Of a stretch of DNA of 64,000 nucleotides, positions 1-9,004 are shown piece after piece. Within the stretch, counting starts at the first letter, position 1, and the number at the start of each line of letters is the position of its first letter. The position numbers and the translations under genes are program-made. Origin of the DNA: Lachnospiraceae bacterium (GTDB taxonomy: Bacteria > Bacillota > Clostridia > Lachnospirales > Lachnospiraceae). The DNA lies in the NCBI GenBank assembly GCA_014804645.1, contig JAAUZI010000027.1, forward strand, positions 81,451 through 145,450, written 5' to 3'. Below the pieces are notes generated by a model. The model saw nothing but the letters and a program-made list of their open reading frames with translations, was not told where the DNA came from and made no database searches.

Positions 1-2
1 TG

Positions 3-857
3 TTCCTGCTCACCGCCACTCTGGCGGTGGGGATCGTCACCATACTGCGCAAAAAGAGCACGGAGCAGGAGAAACTGATGTGCGGGCTGGGAATGCTGGT
101 GATCCTGATTACGCCCTTGGGGAGCAACAACCACCTGTATTCCGCCATAAACAATCTGTTTCTGGTGGCGCCCTTTACCCTGTGGATGCTGGTGCGTTTT
201 TTGCGGTGGCTGCCGCCGCGCCTGACGCGGAGCGTAAAAAAGGGGAAAAGCAGTCTCTTTTTTACGATGAGTCTCTTTCCGGTAAGGGCCATGCTGGTGT
301 GTATTCTGGTCATGATTACGGTGCAGGGAACCCTGTTCGGTATTGGGTATGTGTTCCACGAGAGCAACGGCGGGGAGAATCTTCACACTCCTATTGTGGG
401 AAATGCGGTGCTCAAGGGCATGTTGACTTCTCCGGAGAGGGCGGAGGCGCTGAACTCTCTGTCCGCCTATGTAAATCAGGAGGGGTTAAAGGGACAGGAG
501 ATCATTCTCTACGGCGGGATTCCGGCTCTGTCCTACTATCTGGAGATGCCCTTTGCCATCTCCGCCTGGCCGGATCTGGCCTCCTACAACTACAGTGTCA
601 TGGCCGATGACTTGGAGCGGCTGGCAGGGGAAATTGCCGAGGGGCAGAGCGCCAAGCCGATACTGCTTTTGGAAAAACGGCAGGGAACCTATCTGACAGG
701 AGGGGAGGACGCCCTGACGGCGCTGGGAATCAGCGACAGGGAGACGGCGGGGATTTTGGAGGATCGGAAACTGCTGCTGTTGGCCGACTGGATAGAGACA
801 TACGGGTACGAGGTATGCTTTGAAAACGAAAAATTTTTGCTGTTTCAGGCTCCGTAG
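3..857 (+). CDS. C-terminal part of a polytopic membrane protein, probably a GT-C-type glycosyltransferase (5' end outside window)
   Basis: The reading frame is open from the first base, so the true start lies upstream; the GTG at 27 is internal to a hydrophobic stretch and is not a convincing start. What remains has about four membrane segments in its first 110 residues, the last near residues 100-120, followed by a soluble tail of roughly 165 residues that would face the cell exterior. This layout (many membrane helices, then a mixed alpha/beta extracellular tail) recurs in the membrane proteins that follow and fits the GT-C glycosyltransferases that use polyprenyl-phosphate sugars. No catalytic motif is visible because the N-terminal loop is missing. 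A 79-bp gap separates it from the next gene and carries a leader repeat. The general class is likely; the donor and acceptor cannot be told. Confidence 0.6.
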   Translation, partial: FLLTATLAVGIVTILRKKSTEQEKLMCGLGMLVILITPLGSNNHLYSAINNLFLVAPFTLWMLVRFLRWLPPRLTRSVKKGKSSLFFTMSLFPVRAMLVCILVMITVQGTLFGIGYVFHESNGGENLHTPIVGNAVLKGMLTSPERAEALNSLSAYVNQEGLKGQEIILYGGIPALSYYLEMPFAISAWPDLASYNYSVMADDLERLAGEIAEGQSAKPILLLEKRQGTYLTGGEDALTALGISDRETAGILEDRKLLLLADWIETYGYEVCFENEKFLLFQAP

Positions 858-880
858 CCGGATACCAGTAAAACCGCGAG

Positions 881-936
881 TATAGATTAGTACAATATCG
901 CAGGTAAAGCCAGCGATATGCAGGAATGAGGTAAGT
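881..936 (+). repeat. Two-hairpin leader repeat, copy R1 (hairpin I eroded)
   Basis: The 14-nt spacer (881-894, TATAGATTAGTACA) and hairpin II are recognisable: ATATCGC at 895-901 pairs with GCGATAT at 913-919. The 3' end reads GCAGGAATGAGGTAAGT and runs straight into the ATG at 937, so the repeat supplies the Shine-Dalgarno GAGG. The first hairpin seen in the tandem copies at 41.3 and 56.8 kb is no longer clear here. Confidence 0.65.
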
Positions 937-2610
937 ATGGATAAAAAGGGGCGTTTTTGGGAAATTGTGGCCTGGGGACTGCTGGCGGCGGTGTTTCTGC
1001 TGCTGGCGGCCCTGAATGCTTTCTGGGGGGATCACTGGATCGATTCAGACATGGCGGCGGAGATGATTTTTTCCCGGCTGCTGGCTCAGGAGGGCAAATG
1101 GATTGCCACGGAGAACTGGTATTACTCCACGGAATTTCGGGTACTGTATACACAGCTGATCATGGTTCCGCTGTTTCATTTGCTGGAGGACTGGCATGTG
1201 ATTCGCATGCTCACCAATCTAATCACCTATCTGTTGATGCTGGGGGCCTATTTCTACTGCCTGAAACCCTTGAAAGTGCGCAGGAGTACGGTGATTTTCA
1301 GCTCCGTGATCCTGCTGCTGCCATTTTCGGAGACGCTTTTGACTCACATGCAGCTGGGCAACACCTATATGTGGCATGTGATTCTAATATTGCTGGCTTT
1401 TGGTATGTTCCTGCGGCTGTCACAGCCCTGGGAAGGGAAGACTGCGGGAAGGATTTTTACCGGGATTGTCTATATGGCTCTCAGTCTGGTCTGTGGTCTG
1501 TCGGGAGTGCGATATATGCTGGCGCTGCAGGTGCCGCTGTGCATTGCGGCAGGAGTCTATATCATGAAAAGCGAGGAGTTTGCGCTGCTGCGCAGGGAAT
1601 TGTCTGTGAGGCAGCCCTGGGGGCAGATTCGCCGGGTGCTTTCCGGAGAGAGGCAGGCCTATCTGCTCTGGAGTCTGTTGGGATTGCTGGGTGCAGGTGC
1701 AGGTTACCTAGTCAATGTGGCGGTCCTGGGGCGCAGATTTCGGTTTCAGACGTATGATGTCACCAATTTTATCAAGGTCTTTCAGGGAGTGCTGCTGGAG
1801 CGCACCCAGGACACGGTGGGAAATCTGCTGCAGCTGTTCGGGTATATTGAGGAGAAGGGCTTTCTGTCTGTCAGAGGTTTGATTTCCATGCTGGCCTTTG
1901 GTTTTCTGGCAGGAATTCTGTTTCTGACCGTGCGGTGCGCCAGACTGCTGGCAGGGGAGAAGGACAAAGCTGCCCCGGAGCAGGGATGCTCCCTCCAGTT
2001 GGCCCACAGCCGCTTTGTTCTGTGGTTTTTTGTGACAGCTTTCGTGCTGAACACCTTTGTGTTTCTGTTCACTACCAGCACCATTGTGGCCAGGTATTAC
2101 ATCACTGTGTTTCTCTTTGTGCTGCCGCTGCTCTGCATATATTATGAGCGGGAGAGACTGCCGCTGGACCGGCTGCTTTTGACGGTGCTGCTCTGCGGCG
2201 CGCTGGGGCTTACCACGGCAAAATGCGTCTACTCCTTTGTGGACAAGGATAAGAATGCGGATAGAAGACCGGTGGCCGCCTATCTGGAGGAGCAGGGTTA
2301 CACCTTTGGCTATGCCAGCTACTGGAACGGCAATATCGTGACGGAGCTGACAAACGGCGCGGTGGAGATTGCCAATATCCATGAGATTGACAGGATGGAT
2401 ATGTTTACCTGGTCCAGTCCCATGAGATACTATCAGGAAGGGTATCATGACGGCAAGACCTTTATTCTGCTGACTGCCCAGGAGGCGAACCAGTACGCCC
2501 AGACGCCGGTGATTGCGGCGGGTGAGGTGGTCTTTGAGCAGCAGGGTTATGTGGTGCTGCACTATGACTCGGTGGAAGAGCTCTGGAGCGAAGTGGAAAC
2601 CAAACAATAA
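937..2610 (+). CDS. Polytopic membrane protein, GT-C-like glycosyltransferase
   Basis: The protein has 557 residues and about eleven predicted membrane helices, the first at residues 9-28. Directly after it, in the first external loop, lies the acidic motif GDHWIDSD (31-38), the position and character of the DxD/DE motif of GT-C enzymes, which transfer sugars from polyprenyl-phosphate donors on the outer face of the membrane. A soluble C-terminal tail of about 110 residues follows the last helix. The ATG is preceded by GAGG with five bases of spacing, contributed by leader repeat R1. It stands first in a run of similar proteins and is followed 18 bp later by an O-antigen-polymerase-like gene. 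Family membership is inferred from architecture; the sugar is unknown. Confidence 0.6.
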   Translation: MDKKGRFWEIVAWGLLAAVFLLLAALNAFWGDHWIDSDMAAEMIFSRLLAQEGKWIATENWYYSTEFRVLYTQLIMVPLFHLLEDWHVIRMLTNLITYLLMLGAYFYCLKPLKVRRSTVIFSSVILLLPFSETLLTHMQLGNTYMWHVILILLAFGMFLRLSQPWEGKTAGRIFTGIVYMALSLVCGLSGVRYMLALQVPLCIAAGVYIMKSEEFALLRRELSVRQPWGQIRRVLSGERQAYLLWSLLGLLGAGAGYLVNVAVLGRRFRFQTYDVTNFIKVFQGVLLERTQDTVGNLLQLFGYIEEKGFLSVRGLISMLAFGFLAGILFLTVRCARLLAGEKDKAAPEQGCSLQLAHSRFVLWFFVTAFVLNTFVFLFTTSTIVARYYITVFLFVLPLLCIYYERERLPLDRLLLTVLLCGALGLTTAKCVYSFVDKDKNADRRPVAAYLEEQGYTFGYASYWNGNIVTELTNGAVEIANIHEIDRMDMFTWSSPMRYYQEGYHDGKTFILLTAQEANQYAQTPVIAAGEVVFEQQGYVVLHYDSVEELWSEVETKQ

Positions 2611-2628
2611 AAGAGGATACGCTATATT

Positions 2629-4272
2629 ATGAGAAATCTTATGTCATCACGGCTGTTTACAAAACGCGGTTTATATACGCTCTGTTTTATTGTTTTGAAT
2701 GCGCTGGACTTTGTGCGCAACACCCAGAACGGGGACATCAGCAGTGTGGCGGTGAATGCCACAGGCTTGATTCTGCTGTTCATCATTGCCAGCCAGTATC
2801 CGGTCAGAGAGCTGCTGAACAAGGTAAACTGCGTGTGGTCGTGCCTGTGCCTGGCGGCAGCCGTAGGAGGCGCAGTGTCGGCTCTGACATCGGGCCGTGA
2901 CAGCGTTTTGCACATGTATGTGTGGGCCTTTGTCCTGGCGGTGGTCAATATCTGGTGGATCGTGATTTATGGGAAGTATCTGGTGGTCAGGTTTTGGCGC
3001 GCGGGGAAACAGAGTGGGAGTCTGCCAATCAGGCCAGATTCGATCGGCTGGGTATGGATTGTTATGACGGTGCTGATGACCTTTTCCCGCAGCGGCAGGA
3101 TATGGCCAGTCTGGTTTTTGGCTATGTTCGGTATTTTTTATGTGACGAAGTACAGTGAAGAGGACCGGAACGCGCTGATGGACGGCATGATGGATGGTAC
3201 GATTATGTCTTTCTTTATGCTGCAGATATTTGCTTACGGGTTCAGGCCCTATGACACCGTGCGCTACATCGGCGCATTCAGCAATAGCAACACCACCGCT
3301 CTGCATTATCTGGTGGTGTATGCCATGGTACTTTTCAAACTGCACCTGTTGCATCAGCGGGGGGCAAAAAAGGGCTGGAAACTCTTCTTTTTTATAGGAG
3401 CCTGTGGTCTGCTGGGCTTTATGCTGTTGACAATGGGGCGCACTGCCTGGGTGACGGCTTTTCTGCTTACGATACTGTATGGTATTTTTGTAGTCCGACA
3501 GATATGGCGAAAAAAGTGGAGCGCAGTACTGGGGCGGTTTCTGGCGCTTGCTCTGACGGCGGCAATGCTGTTTCCGGCAGTGTTCGCAACGGTTCGCTGG
3601 CTCCCTACAATACTACATCACCCCGTCTGGTTTCTGGATGAATACAGTGTGGATAAGGTACACTCCTTTGACCCCCCGGATTCCTGGAAATATGTGGAGA
3701 TGGATGAATTTCTGGAGACTGTTCTGGGACGAATATGGAGGACATTTCAGGTCAGCAGACTTCAGGACCCCTTCCTGCTGGTGGCGCAGGCTAAGGAGGA
3801 GGCCGATGACACTATAGACCTTGTGGGACCTGAAGGTATGGACAGAGCTTTAAATATTCGTCTCAGCATATACAAGACTTATCTGGGGGAGCTGAACCTG
3901 CTGGGTCACAGCTCATGGGAGGGACATTATTATTTTAAAGATATTGATTATATGGTATGGCATGCCCAGAATGTGTGGCTGCAGGTGGCATATGATTTCG
4001 GAATCCCCACAGGTATTCTGTTCCTTGCCATGACGGTGCTGCTGCTGAGAAGCCGTTATCAGAATATGAAAAAACACATGGACAACAGCTATGCAATCAT
4101 CCCCTTTTTTCTGTGCATCCTGTTCTTCTGTTACGGAACCATGGAGATCGTATGGAATATCGGGCAGCTGGTGCTGACACTGTTTTTTGTGGTACAGCAT
4201 CCGCAGATATGCAGCGCGGGGGATTTGGCGAATGAAACGCCCGTTTCATCGGGCAGGCGGGAGTCGGCGTGA
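2629..4272 (+). CDS. O-antigen polymerase/ligase-like membrane protein (Wzy/WaaL type)
   Basis: This 547-residue protein has about twelve membrane helices and the marks of the Wzy/WaaL superfamily: a segment GAFSNSNTTALHYL near residue 215 (the family's N-N/P-N-x-x-A region), LTMGRTAW near 268 (the usual S/G-R-T/S stretch) and a large external loop of about 120 residues, followed by HAQNVWLQVAYDFGIPTG near 442, which matches the conserved H-A-x-N ... G-x-x-G motif. Such proteins polymerise lipid-linked repeat units or ligate them to an acceptor on the outer face of the membrane. Its stop overlaps the GTG of the next gene (GTGA). Polymerase versus ligase cannot be decided by sequence; in a Gram-positive cell a polymerase role for one of the glycans made here seems more likely. 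Confidence 0.72.
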   Translation: MRNLMSSRLFTKRGLYTLCFIVLNALDFVRNTQNGDISSVAVNATGLILLFIIASQYPVRELLNKVNCVWSCLCLAAAVGGAVSALTSGRDSVLHMYVWAFVLAVVNIWWIVIYGKYLVVRFWRAGKQSGSLPIRPDSIGWVWIVMTVLMTFSRSGRIWPVWFLAMFGIFYVTKYSEEDRNALMDGMMDGTIMSFFMLQIFAYGFRPYDTVRYIGAFSNSNTTALHYLVVYAMVLFKLHLLHQRGAKKGWKLFFFIGACGLLGFMLLTMGRTAWVTAFLLTILYGIFVVRQIWRKKWSAVLGRFLALALTAAMLFPAVFATVRWLPTILHHPVWFLDEYSVDKVHSFDPPDSWKYVEMDEFLETVLGRIWRTFQVSRLQDPFLLVAQAKEEADDTIDLVGPEGMDRALNIRLSIYKTYLGELNLLGHSSWEGHYYFKDIDYMVWHAQNVWLQVAYDFGIPTGILFLAMTVLLLRSRYQNMKKHMDNSYAIIPFFLCILFFCYGTMEIVWNIGQLVLTLFFVVQHPQICSAGDLANETPVSSGRRESA

Positions 4273-6065
4273 AGTGGAAAGAGAAAATAAAACGGAATAA
4301 GTGGCAGCTGGCGGTACTGGTACTGGTGATGCTGGTGCAGTGTTTTTTTATCAGCCTAAAAGAGGGCTACCATATGGACGAGCTGCTGACCTTTGAACTG
4401 GCCAATGCAGAGTACAATCCCTGGATCGTACCCACCCAGCCGGTGGGGCGTCTGGCGAAGTTCATGCAGCAGGAGATCTACGAAGACAGTCTGGGCGAAA
4501 CCCTGAAAAATCTGAAGGATACAGTGGTGGACGTGCTGCGCAACAGGGGGGACAGTAAGCTGCTCAGCTATAAGGCGGATGTTTACGATGAGCCGGTGTG
4601 GATTACCGGAGAGCAGTTTCACGAATATATCACAGTGGGAGAACGGGACGCCTTCAACTACCTGTCAGTGTATTTCAATGTGAAGGATGACAATCATCCG
4701 CCCCTGTACTTTATGCTGGTGCACACTATGTCCTCTGTCTTTCGAGACAGGATATCCCCCTGGATGGGCTGTGTGTTCAATCTGGCGGCGACCCTGGGCT
4801 GCTGCATGCTTATGTTCGCTCTGGGACGTCTGCTGGCGGCCTGCGGATATGTGACGGAGAAGACTGGGGAGGACTGGGGGCTGTGCAGCGCCCTGCTGTA
4901 CGGATGCTCCTCCGGGGCTATCGCCACGACGCTTTTTATCCGCATGTATGGCATCCTGACCTTCCTGTGTGTGCTCACCCTGTATCTGCACTTGCAAAAA
5001 TGGCTGGGCGAACAGGCGCAGACGGGGAAAGATTTCAAGAAAAAGAATAAGCTGCTGATTTTGGTGACGGCCATGGGATTCTGGACCCAGTACTTTTTCC
5101 TATTCTATTGTCTGCTGCTGGCGCTGGTGACGGTGATCGTCCTGTTTCGCGGCGGCAGAAAAAAGGAGACGTTCTGTTATATCCGCAGCATGGTTATCGC
5201 CGCCGTGATAGGCGTGGGCGTCTATCCCTTCGGGGTAAAACACATCCTCACCAGCGGTCGGGGCGTGGAGGCCATCGGCAATCTGCTTGGCGGGCTGGCG
5301 GGATATGGGGAGCGGCTGCTCTCCTTTGGCCGCATCGTGCTGCAGCGCACCTTTGGACAGAGATCTTTGGGTCTGATCGTGACGGCGCTTTTTGCAGCGA
5401 TCGGAGTGATTCTGCTGGTTCGAGACAGGCGCAGGGACCGGGAGGCGCAGAGCGTCGATTCGGCGGAACTTAATAGCTCCACCTGGAGAAGATTGTGGTG
5501 GATGCTGGCATTCCCTCCTCTGGGGTATTTTCTGCTGGCCGCCAAGATGTCCCCTTATATGGTGGACCGCTACATCATGCCGGTATTTCCCTTTGCGGCC
5601 ATGGCTGTTGCGGGACTTTTGGTATATCTGCTGGGGCGTCTGAAGACAAAGGGTATGAGCATCACGCTGTACGCCGTACTGCTGCTGTCCTGTTTCAATA
5701 TTTTTACCTATGACAAGGAGTATCTGTATGGAGGTTATGGTTTCCAACTGGATCTGACGAGGGAATACGGCGCCGGCCTTCCCTGTATCTGCATATACGA
5801 GGGCTACGGGTTTTACGACAACCTGTTAGAATTTGAGATTTATGACCGCACCCTGCTGGTCAAGCCCTCCGAGCTGTCGGGCAGACAGGATATAGCCCAA
5901 CTGCCGGAAGTGATGGTTATTTACAAACACAACGTGGATAGCGATACGATGCAGGAGGCCGAAGATATTCTGGCCGGTTACGGCCTGAAACCTCAGCAAT
6001 GGCTCATGCGGGCTACCGTCTACGGGGACACGATTATTCACTACGTGAACGAATCCCTCAACTAG
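4269..6065 (+). CDS. GT39-like (GT-C) membrane glycosyltransferase
   Basis: The GTG start overlaps the previous stop as GTGA, and GCGGGAG stands upstream. The 598-residue protein begins with a membrane helix (13-31) followed by GYHMDELLTFE, with D37-E38 as the probable catalytic acidic pair, then a long external loop ending in DDNHPPLYF near residue 140. The combination of an early D-E and a later H-P/A-P-x-Y is typical of GT39/ArnT-like enzymes and is shared with the gene at 20002 (WYDEAYT, DVHAPFYY). About ten helices precede a C-terminal external domain of about 110 residues. It should transfer a sugar from a polyprenyl-phosphate donor to a glycan or protein outside the membrane. A small hairpin (CTAGTG/CACTAG, 6062-6078) overlaps its stop. 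Confidence 0.68.
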   Translation: MKWKEKIKRNKWQLAVLVLVMLVQCFFISLKEGYHMDELLTFELANAEYNPWIVPTQPVGRLAKFMQQEIYEDSLGETLKNLKDTVVDVLRNRGDSKLLSYKADVYDEPVWITGEQFHEYITVGERDAFNYLSVYFNVKDDNHPPLYFMLVHTMSSVFRDRISPWMGCVFNLAATLGCCMLMFALGRLLAACGYVTEKTGEDWGLCSALLYGCSSGAIATTLFIRMYGILTFLCVLTLYLHLQKWLGEQAQTGKDFKKKNKLLILVTAMGFWTQYFFLFYCLLLALVTVIVLFRGGRKKETFCYIRSMVIAAVIGVGVYPFGVKHILTSGRGVEAIGNLLGGLAGYGERLLSFGRIVLQRTFGQRSLGLIVTALFAAIGVILLVRDRRRDREAQSVDSAELNSSTWRRLWWMLAFPPLGYFLLAAKMSPYMVDRYIMPVFPFAAMAVAGLLVYLLGRLKTKGMSITLYAVLLLSCFNIFTYDKEYLYGGYGFQLDLTREYGAGLPCICIYEGYGFYDNLLEFEIYDRTLLVKPSELSGRQDIAQLPEVMVIYKHNVDSDTMQEAEDILAGYGLKPQQWLMRATVYGDTIIHYVNESLN

Positions 6066-6162
6066 TGTGCTGCACTAGGTGCAAGTCCTCAAAAAGGTTG
6101 ACAGAAATCTCCAGATAGGGGATAATCAAAACAGATAATGAAAAAGGAGAGCGGTGCAATCC

Positions 6163-7116
6163 ATGGATAAAATTGCAGTACTGATCCCATGCTATAATGA
6201 GGAGAAGACTATAGAAAAGGTGGTCATGGACGTGAAAAACGCACTGCCTGAGGCCACGATATATGTGTACGACAACAATTCCACCGACCGCACCGCTCAG
6301 CTTGCCCGGGAGGCCGGGGCGGTCATACGCCAAGAGTACGCCCAGGGAAAGGGCAATGTGATCCGGCGTATGTTCCGCGAGATTGACGCCCAGTGCTATC
6401 TGATGGTGGACGGCGATGACACCTATCCTCTGGACTGCGCCAGAGAGATGGTGAACCAGGTGCTGGAGCGCCATGCGGACATGGTGGTGGGCGACCGTCT
6501 TTCCTCCACCTATTTTACCGAGAATAAGCGTCCCTTCCACAATTTCGGAAACAGCCTGATGCGAACCTGTATCAACAGTCTGTTTCGGGCCGACATTAAG
6601 GATATTATGACTGGCTACAGAGCGTTCTCCTACGAGTTTGTGAAGACCTTTCCGGTGTTCTCCAAGGGATTTGAGATAGAGACGGAGATGACCATTCACG
6701 CCGTCAACTACAATATGCAGGTGGAGAATGTGATCGTGGAATACCGGGACCGCCCAGAGGGCAGCGTGTCCAAGCTCAACACCTTCAGGGACGGTATGCG
6801 CGTGATCCGGAAAATGATGCAGCTGTACAAAAACTATAAGCCCCTGAAATGTTTCGGTCTGATTGCGGCGTTGTTTGTGGTGGCGGCAGTAATCCTGTTC
6901 GCTCCCATACTGCTGGAATATCTGGAGACGGGGCTGGTACCCAGATTCCCCACGCTGATCGTGTGCGGCTTTTTGGTTATGGCGGCAATACAAGCCTTTT
7001 TTTCCGGCATGGTGCTGGATGTACAGGTGGCAAAGGACCACAGGGACTTTGAGTACCGCCTGAACAAAATCTTCTCTGAAAAACAGATGAAGTGTGCGAT
7101 GGAAACCCACAGATAG
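6163..7116 (+). CDS. GT2 polyprenyl-phosphate glycosyltransferase (DPM1/GtrB-like) with C-terminal membrane helices
   Basis: The start is taken as ATG 6163 rather than the in-frame GTG at 6154, because the AGGAGA at 6145-6150 would lie only 3 bp from the GTG. The GT-A domain opens with LIPCYNEEKTI and has the nucleotide/metal motif VDGDDTYP near residue 82; the later motif DIMTGYRAFS is characteristic of DPM1-type enzymes. Two membrane helices occupy about residues 228-250 and 262-285, with a short basic tail. These enzymes charge undecaprenyl phosphate with a sugar that, once flipped, feeds GT-C transferases, of which the window is full. It is one of three such enzymes here. The sugar is not predictable. 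An untranslated 97-bp gap precedes it. Confidence 0.82.
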   Translation: MDKIAVLIPCYNEEKTIEKVVMDVKNALPEATIYVYDNNSTDRTAQLAREAGAVIRQEYAQGKGNVIRRMFREIDAQCYLMVDGDDTYPLDCAREMVNQVLERHADMVVGDRLSSTYFTENKRPFHNFGNSLMRTCINSLFRADIKDIMTGYRAFSYEFVKTFPVFSKGFEIETEMTIHAVNYNMQVENVIVEYRDRPEGSVSKLNTFRDGMRVIRKMMQLYKNYKPLKCFGLIAALFVVAAVILFAPILLEYLETGLVPRFPTLIVCGFLVMAAIQAFFSGMVLDVQVAKDHRDFEYRLNKIFSEKQMKCAMETHR

Positions 7117-7151
7117 GACAGAAATTCGGGTGGGGTATGCATGGAGATTAG

Positions 7152-7248
7152 ATTGAAAAATCAAAGATTTTTCAATTTTCTATTTGAGCAATATCGCAGA
7201 CACAGTGGTAGTTGGCAAAGCCAACTACAGATATGCATGGGGATTACT
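7152..7248 (+). repeat. Two-hairpin leader repeat, copy R2 (long hairpin I, enlarged hairpin II)
   Basis: Hairpin I is a perfect 11-bp stem: 7152-7162 pairs with 7166-7176 around an AAA loop. The 14-nt spacer TTTCTATTTGAGCA (7177-7190) follows. Hairpin II starts with ATATC (7191-7195) and closes with GATAT (7230-7234), and in this copy contains an extra 9-bp stem GTAGTTGGC/GCCAACTAC. The element ends ATGCATGGGGATTACT directly at the ATG at 7249. A closely similar copy lies at 63.8 kb. The stretch from the ATG at 7141 is open in frame with the downstream gene. Confidence 0.75.
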
Positions 7249-8979
7249 ATGAAGAGATGGCGTATCAGGGGGATCTGCGCAGTGTTTCTGCTGCTGTCCA
7301 TGGTTGTGGCGGGCTGTGCTGTGGCCCCGGTATATTATCTGAATGATGATGTGACCATGCGGGGCATTCTGGCGGGAGCCTGTACGGGGGCGCCGGACGG
7401 CCACGCGGTGTACATGAGATATCCGCTGACGATTTTGTTGGCAGCGCTGTACAGACTGACGGATTGGCTGCATCTGTCTGTACCTTGGTTTGACTTGTTT
7501 CTGGGGGGCTGTATTTTGCTGGTGAGTGCGGGAGTTCTTGTGAACTGTTGGGAACTGAGCCGGGAGAGATATAGCCGGGTGTGTCTGGCGCTGACAGGAA
7601 TTTTGATTTTTGTGGGGCTGCTGTTGCCGCACTATCTCTATATGCACTACACTGTCGTGGCCGCTATACTGGCTGGCGGTGCGATGTTCCTATGGGTGAC
7701 CGGAAACGGCAGGGTGCTGCCTGTGACACTGCTTGTTCTGTGTTATCTGGTGAGGAGCCAGGTTTTCTTTCTGGCCCTGCCCTTTTTACTGGTGGCGGTG
7801 CTGGCCGGGCTGACGGAAAGACATTCCCTTAGAGAGCCGGGGACCCCGCTGTGGGTTCGGATCAAAAAAATAGTGCTGCCGTCTCTGCTGCCCTTGTTGA
7901 CGCTGGGCATTGTGGTGTCTGTACTCTGGGGGGTGGACTGTGTGGGCTACGGCAGCCCACAGTGGCGCGCTTACCGAGAATATAATAACAGCCGCACAAG
8001 GCTTTACGACTATACGGATTTCCTCTCCACGGATCGGTATCGGGAAACTTATGAACAGCTGGGGCTGGACAGGCAGCAGTATCAAGTGTTGGCCCATTAT
8101 GATCTCCTGCTGGATGGGGACGTGGACGGGGAGTTATTGGAGCGGACTGCCCAGCGGATTGAGGATATGGGTGTGGACACGTCGGACAGTCGGTATCTTT
8201 GGCAGTGTCTGAAGAATTATTATCTGCATGTCCGATATGACGGCTGGCCATACAGTCTGATCTGGGCAGGGGCCTGGGGGTTGCTGCTGATCATACTGGC
8301 AGTGGACAGAAGGTGGAGAAAGCTGACGCTGCTGGCCGCGCTGCTTCTGGGCCGCAGCCTGATATGGGTCTATCTGATTGCGCGGGGGAGATTTCCGGAG
8401 AGGGTGTGGCTCTCTCTGTATCTAATGGAAATATGCCTGCTGCTGGGTCTGCTGCTGCGGGAGTGCGTGGGATTGCGGGAGGCCGCCGCAGGCGGCAGAA
8501 AACACTGGATTGCCATGGGATGCCTGGCGTTATGTCTGGCGCTGGTGGGCAGTGTGGTTCCAACACAGCTGAGGCGGACGGTTCAGAGAGTGACGCAGCA
8601 GCAGGAAAAACAGGATCAGTGGAATTTACTGACAGACAGTCTGGATGGCCAGTATCTTTACCTGATGGATGTATATTCAGCAGTGGCCTACGCGGGAGAG
8701 TTGTATAGAAAAGATTGCGGGCATATTATGCTTTTGGGAGGCTGGCTCACCCAGAGTCCTCTGGTCCGGCAGCGGCTGGCGGCCTATGACGCCGGGGACG
8801 GCGCCCAGGCCTTGCGGCATGAGCAGGTACGTCTGATCGTAGACGGCAGCAGGGATGTGGCCTGGCTGGAGGAGTATCTGCAGCAGAAACTGGGGGCAGT
8901 GGAATTGCAGGCGGAGGAGTCCATTGTATGCGGAAAGAATCTTGAATTTGTGATATACCGGCTGGAGGAGCGGGAATGA
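7249..8979 (+). CDS. Polytopic membrane protein, GT-C-like glycosyltransferase
   Basis: The reading frame is open from 7141, but the first 36 codons are the leader repeat R2, and the natural start is the ATG at 7249 (GGGGA about six bases upstream; protein starts MKRWRIRG, then a membrane helix). The 576-residue protein has about ten helices. After helix 1 comes YYLNDDVTMRG with N32-D33-D34 as the acidic first-loop motif expected of GT-C enzymes. A large loop around residues 235-325 and a C-terminal tail of about 130 residues should be extracellular. A similar NDD/GDD loop is seen in the DUF6056-like gene at 16712. It stands 132 bp after a GtrB-like gene that could supply its donor. Function beyond class is not predictable. 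Confidence 0.58.
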   Translation: MKRWRIRGICAVFLLLSMVVAGCAVAPVYYLNDDVTMRGILAGACTGAPDGHAVYMRYPLTILLAALYRLTDWLHLSVPWFDLFLGGCILLVSAGVLVNCWELSRERYSRVCLALTGILIFVGLLLPHYLYMHYTVVAAILAGGAMFLWVTGNGRVLPVTLLVLCYLVRSQVFFLALPFLLVAVLAGLTERHSLREPGTPLWVRIKKIVLPSLLPLLTLGIVVSVLWGVDCVGYGSPQWRAYREYNNSRTRLYDYTDFLSTDRYRETYEQLGLDRQQYQVLAHYDLLLDGDVDGELLERTAQRIEDMGVDTSDSRYLWQCLKNYYLHVRYDGWPYSLIWAGAWGLLLIILAVDRRWRKLTLLAALLLGRSLIWVYLIARGRFPERVWLSLYLMEICLLLGLLLRECVGLREAAAGGRKHWIAMGCLALCLALVGSVVPTQLRRTVQRVTQQQEKQDQWNLLTDSLDGQYLYLMDVYSAVAYAGELYRKDCGHIMLLGGWLTQSPLVRQRLAAYDAGDGAQALRHEQVRLIVDGSRDVAWLEEYLQQKLGAVELQAEESIVCGKNLEFVIYRLEERE

Positions 8980-9004
8980 CATTCTGGAGGGTGTTTAAGA
9001 GCGT

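Noticed and set aside
6154..6162. GTG start for the DPM1-like gene
   Set aside because: Only 3 bp from the Shine-Dalgarno; ATG 6163 fits better.
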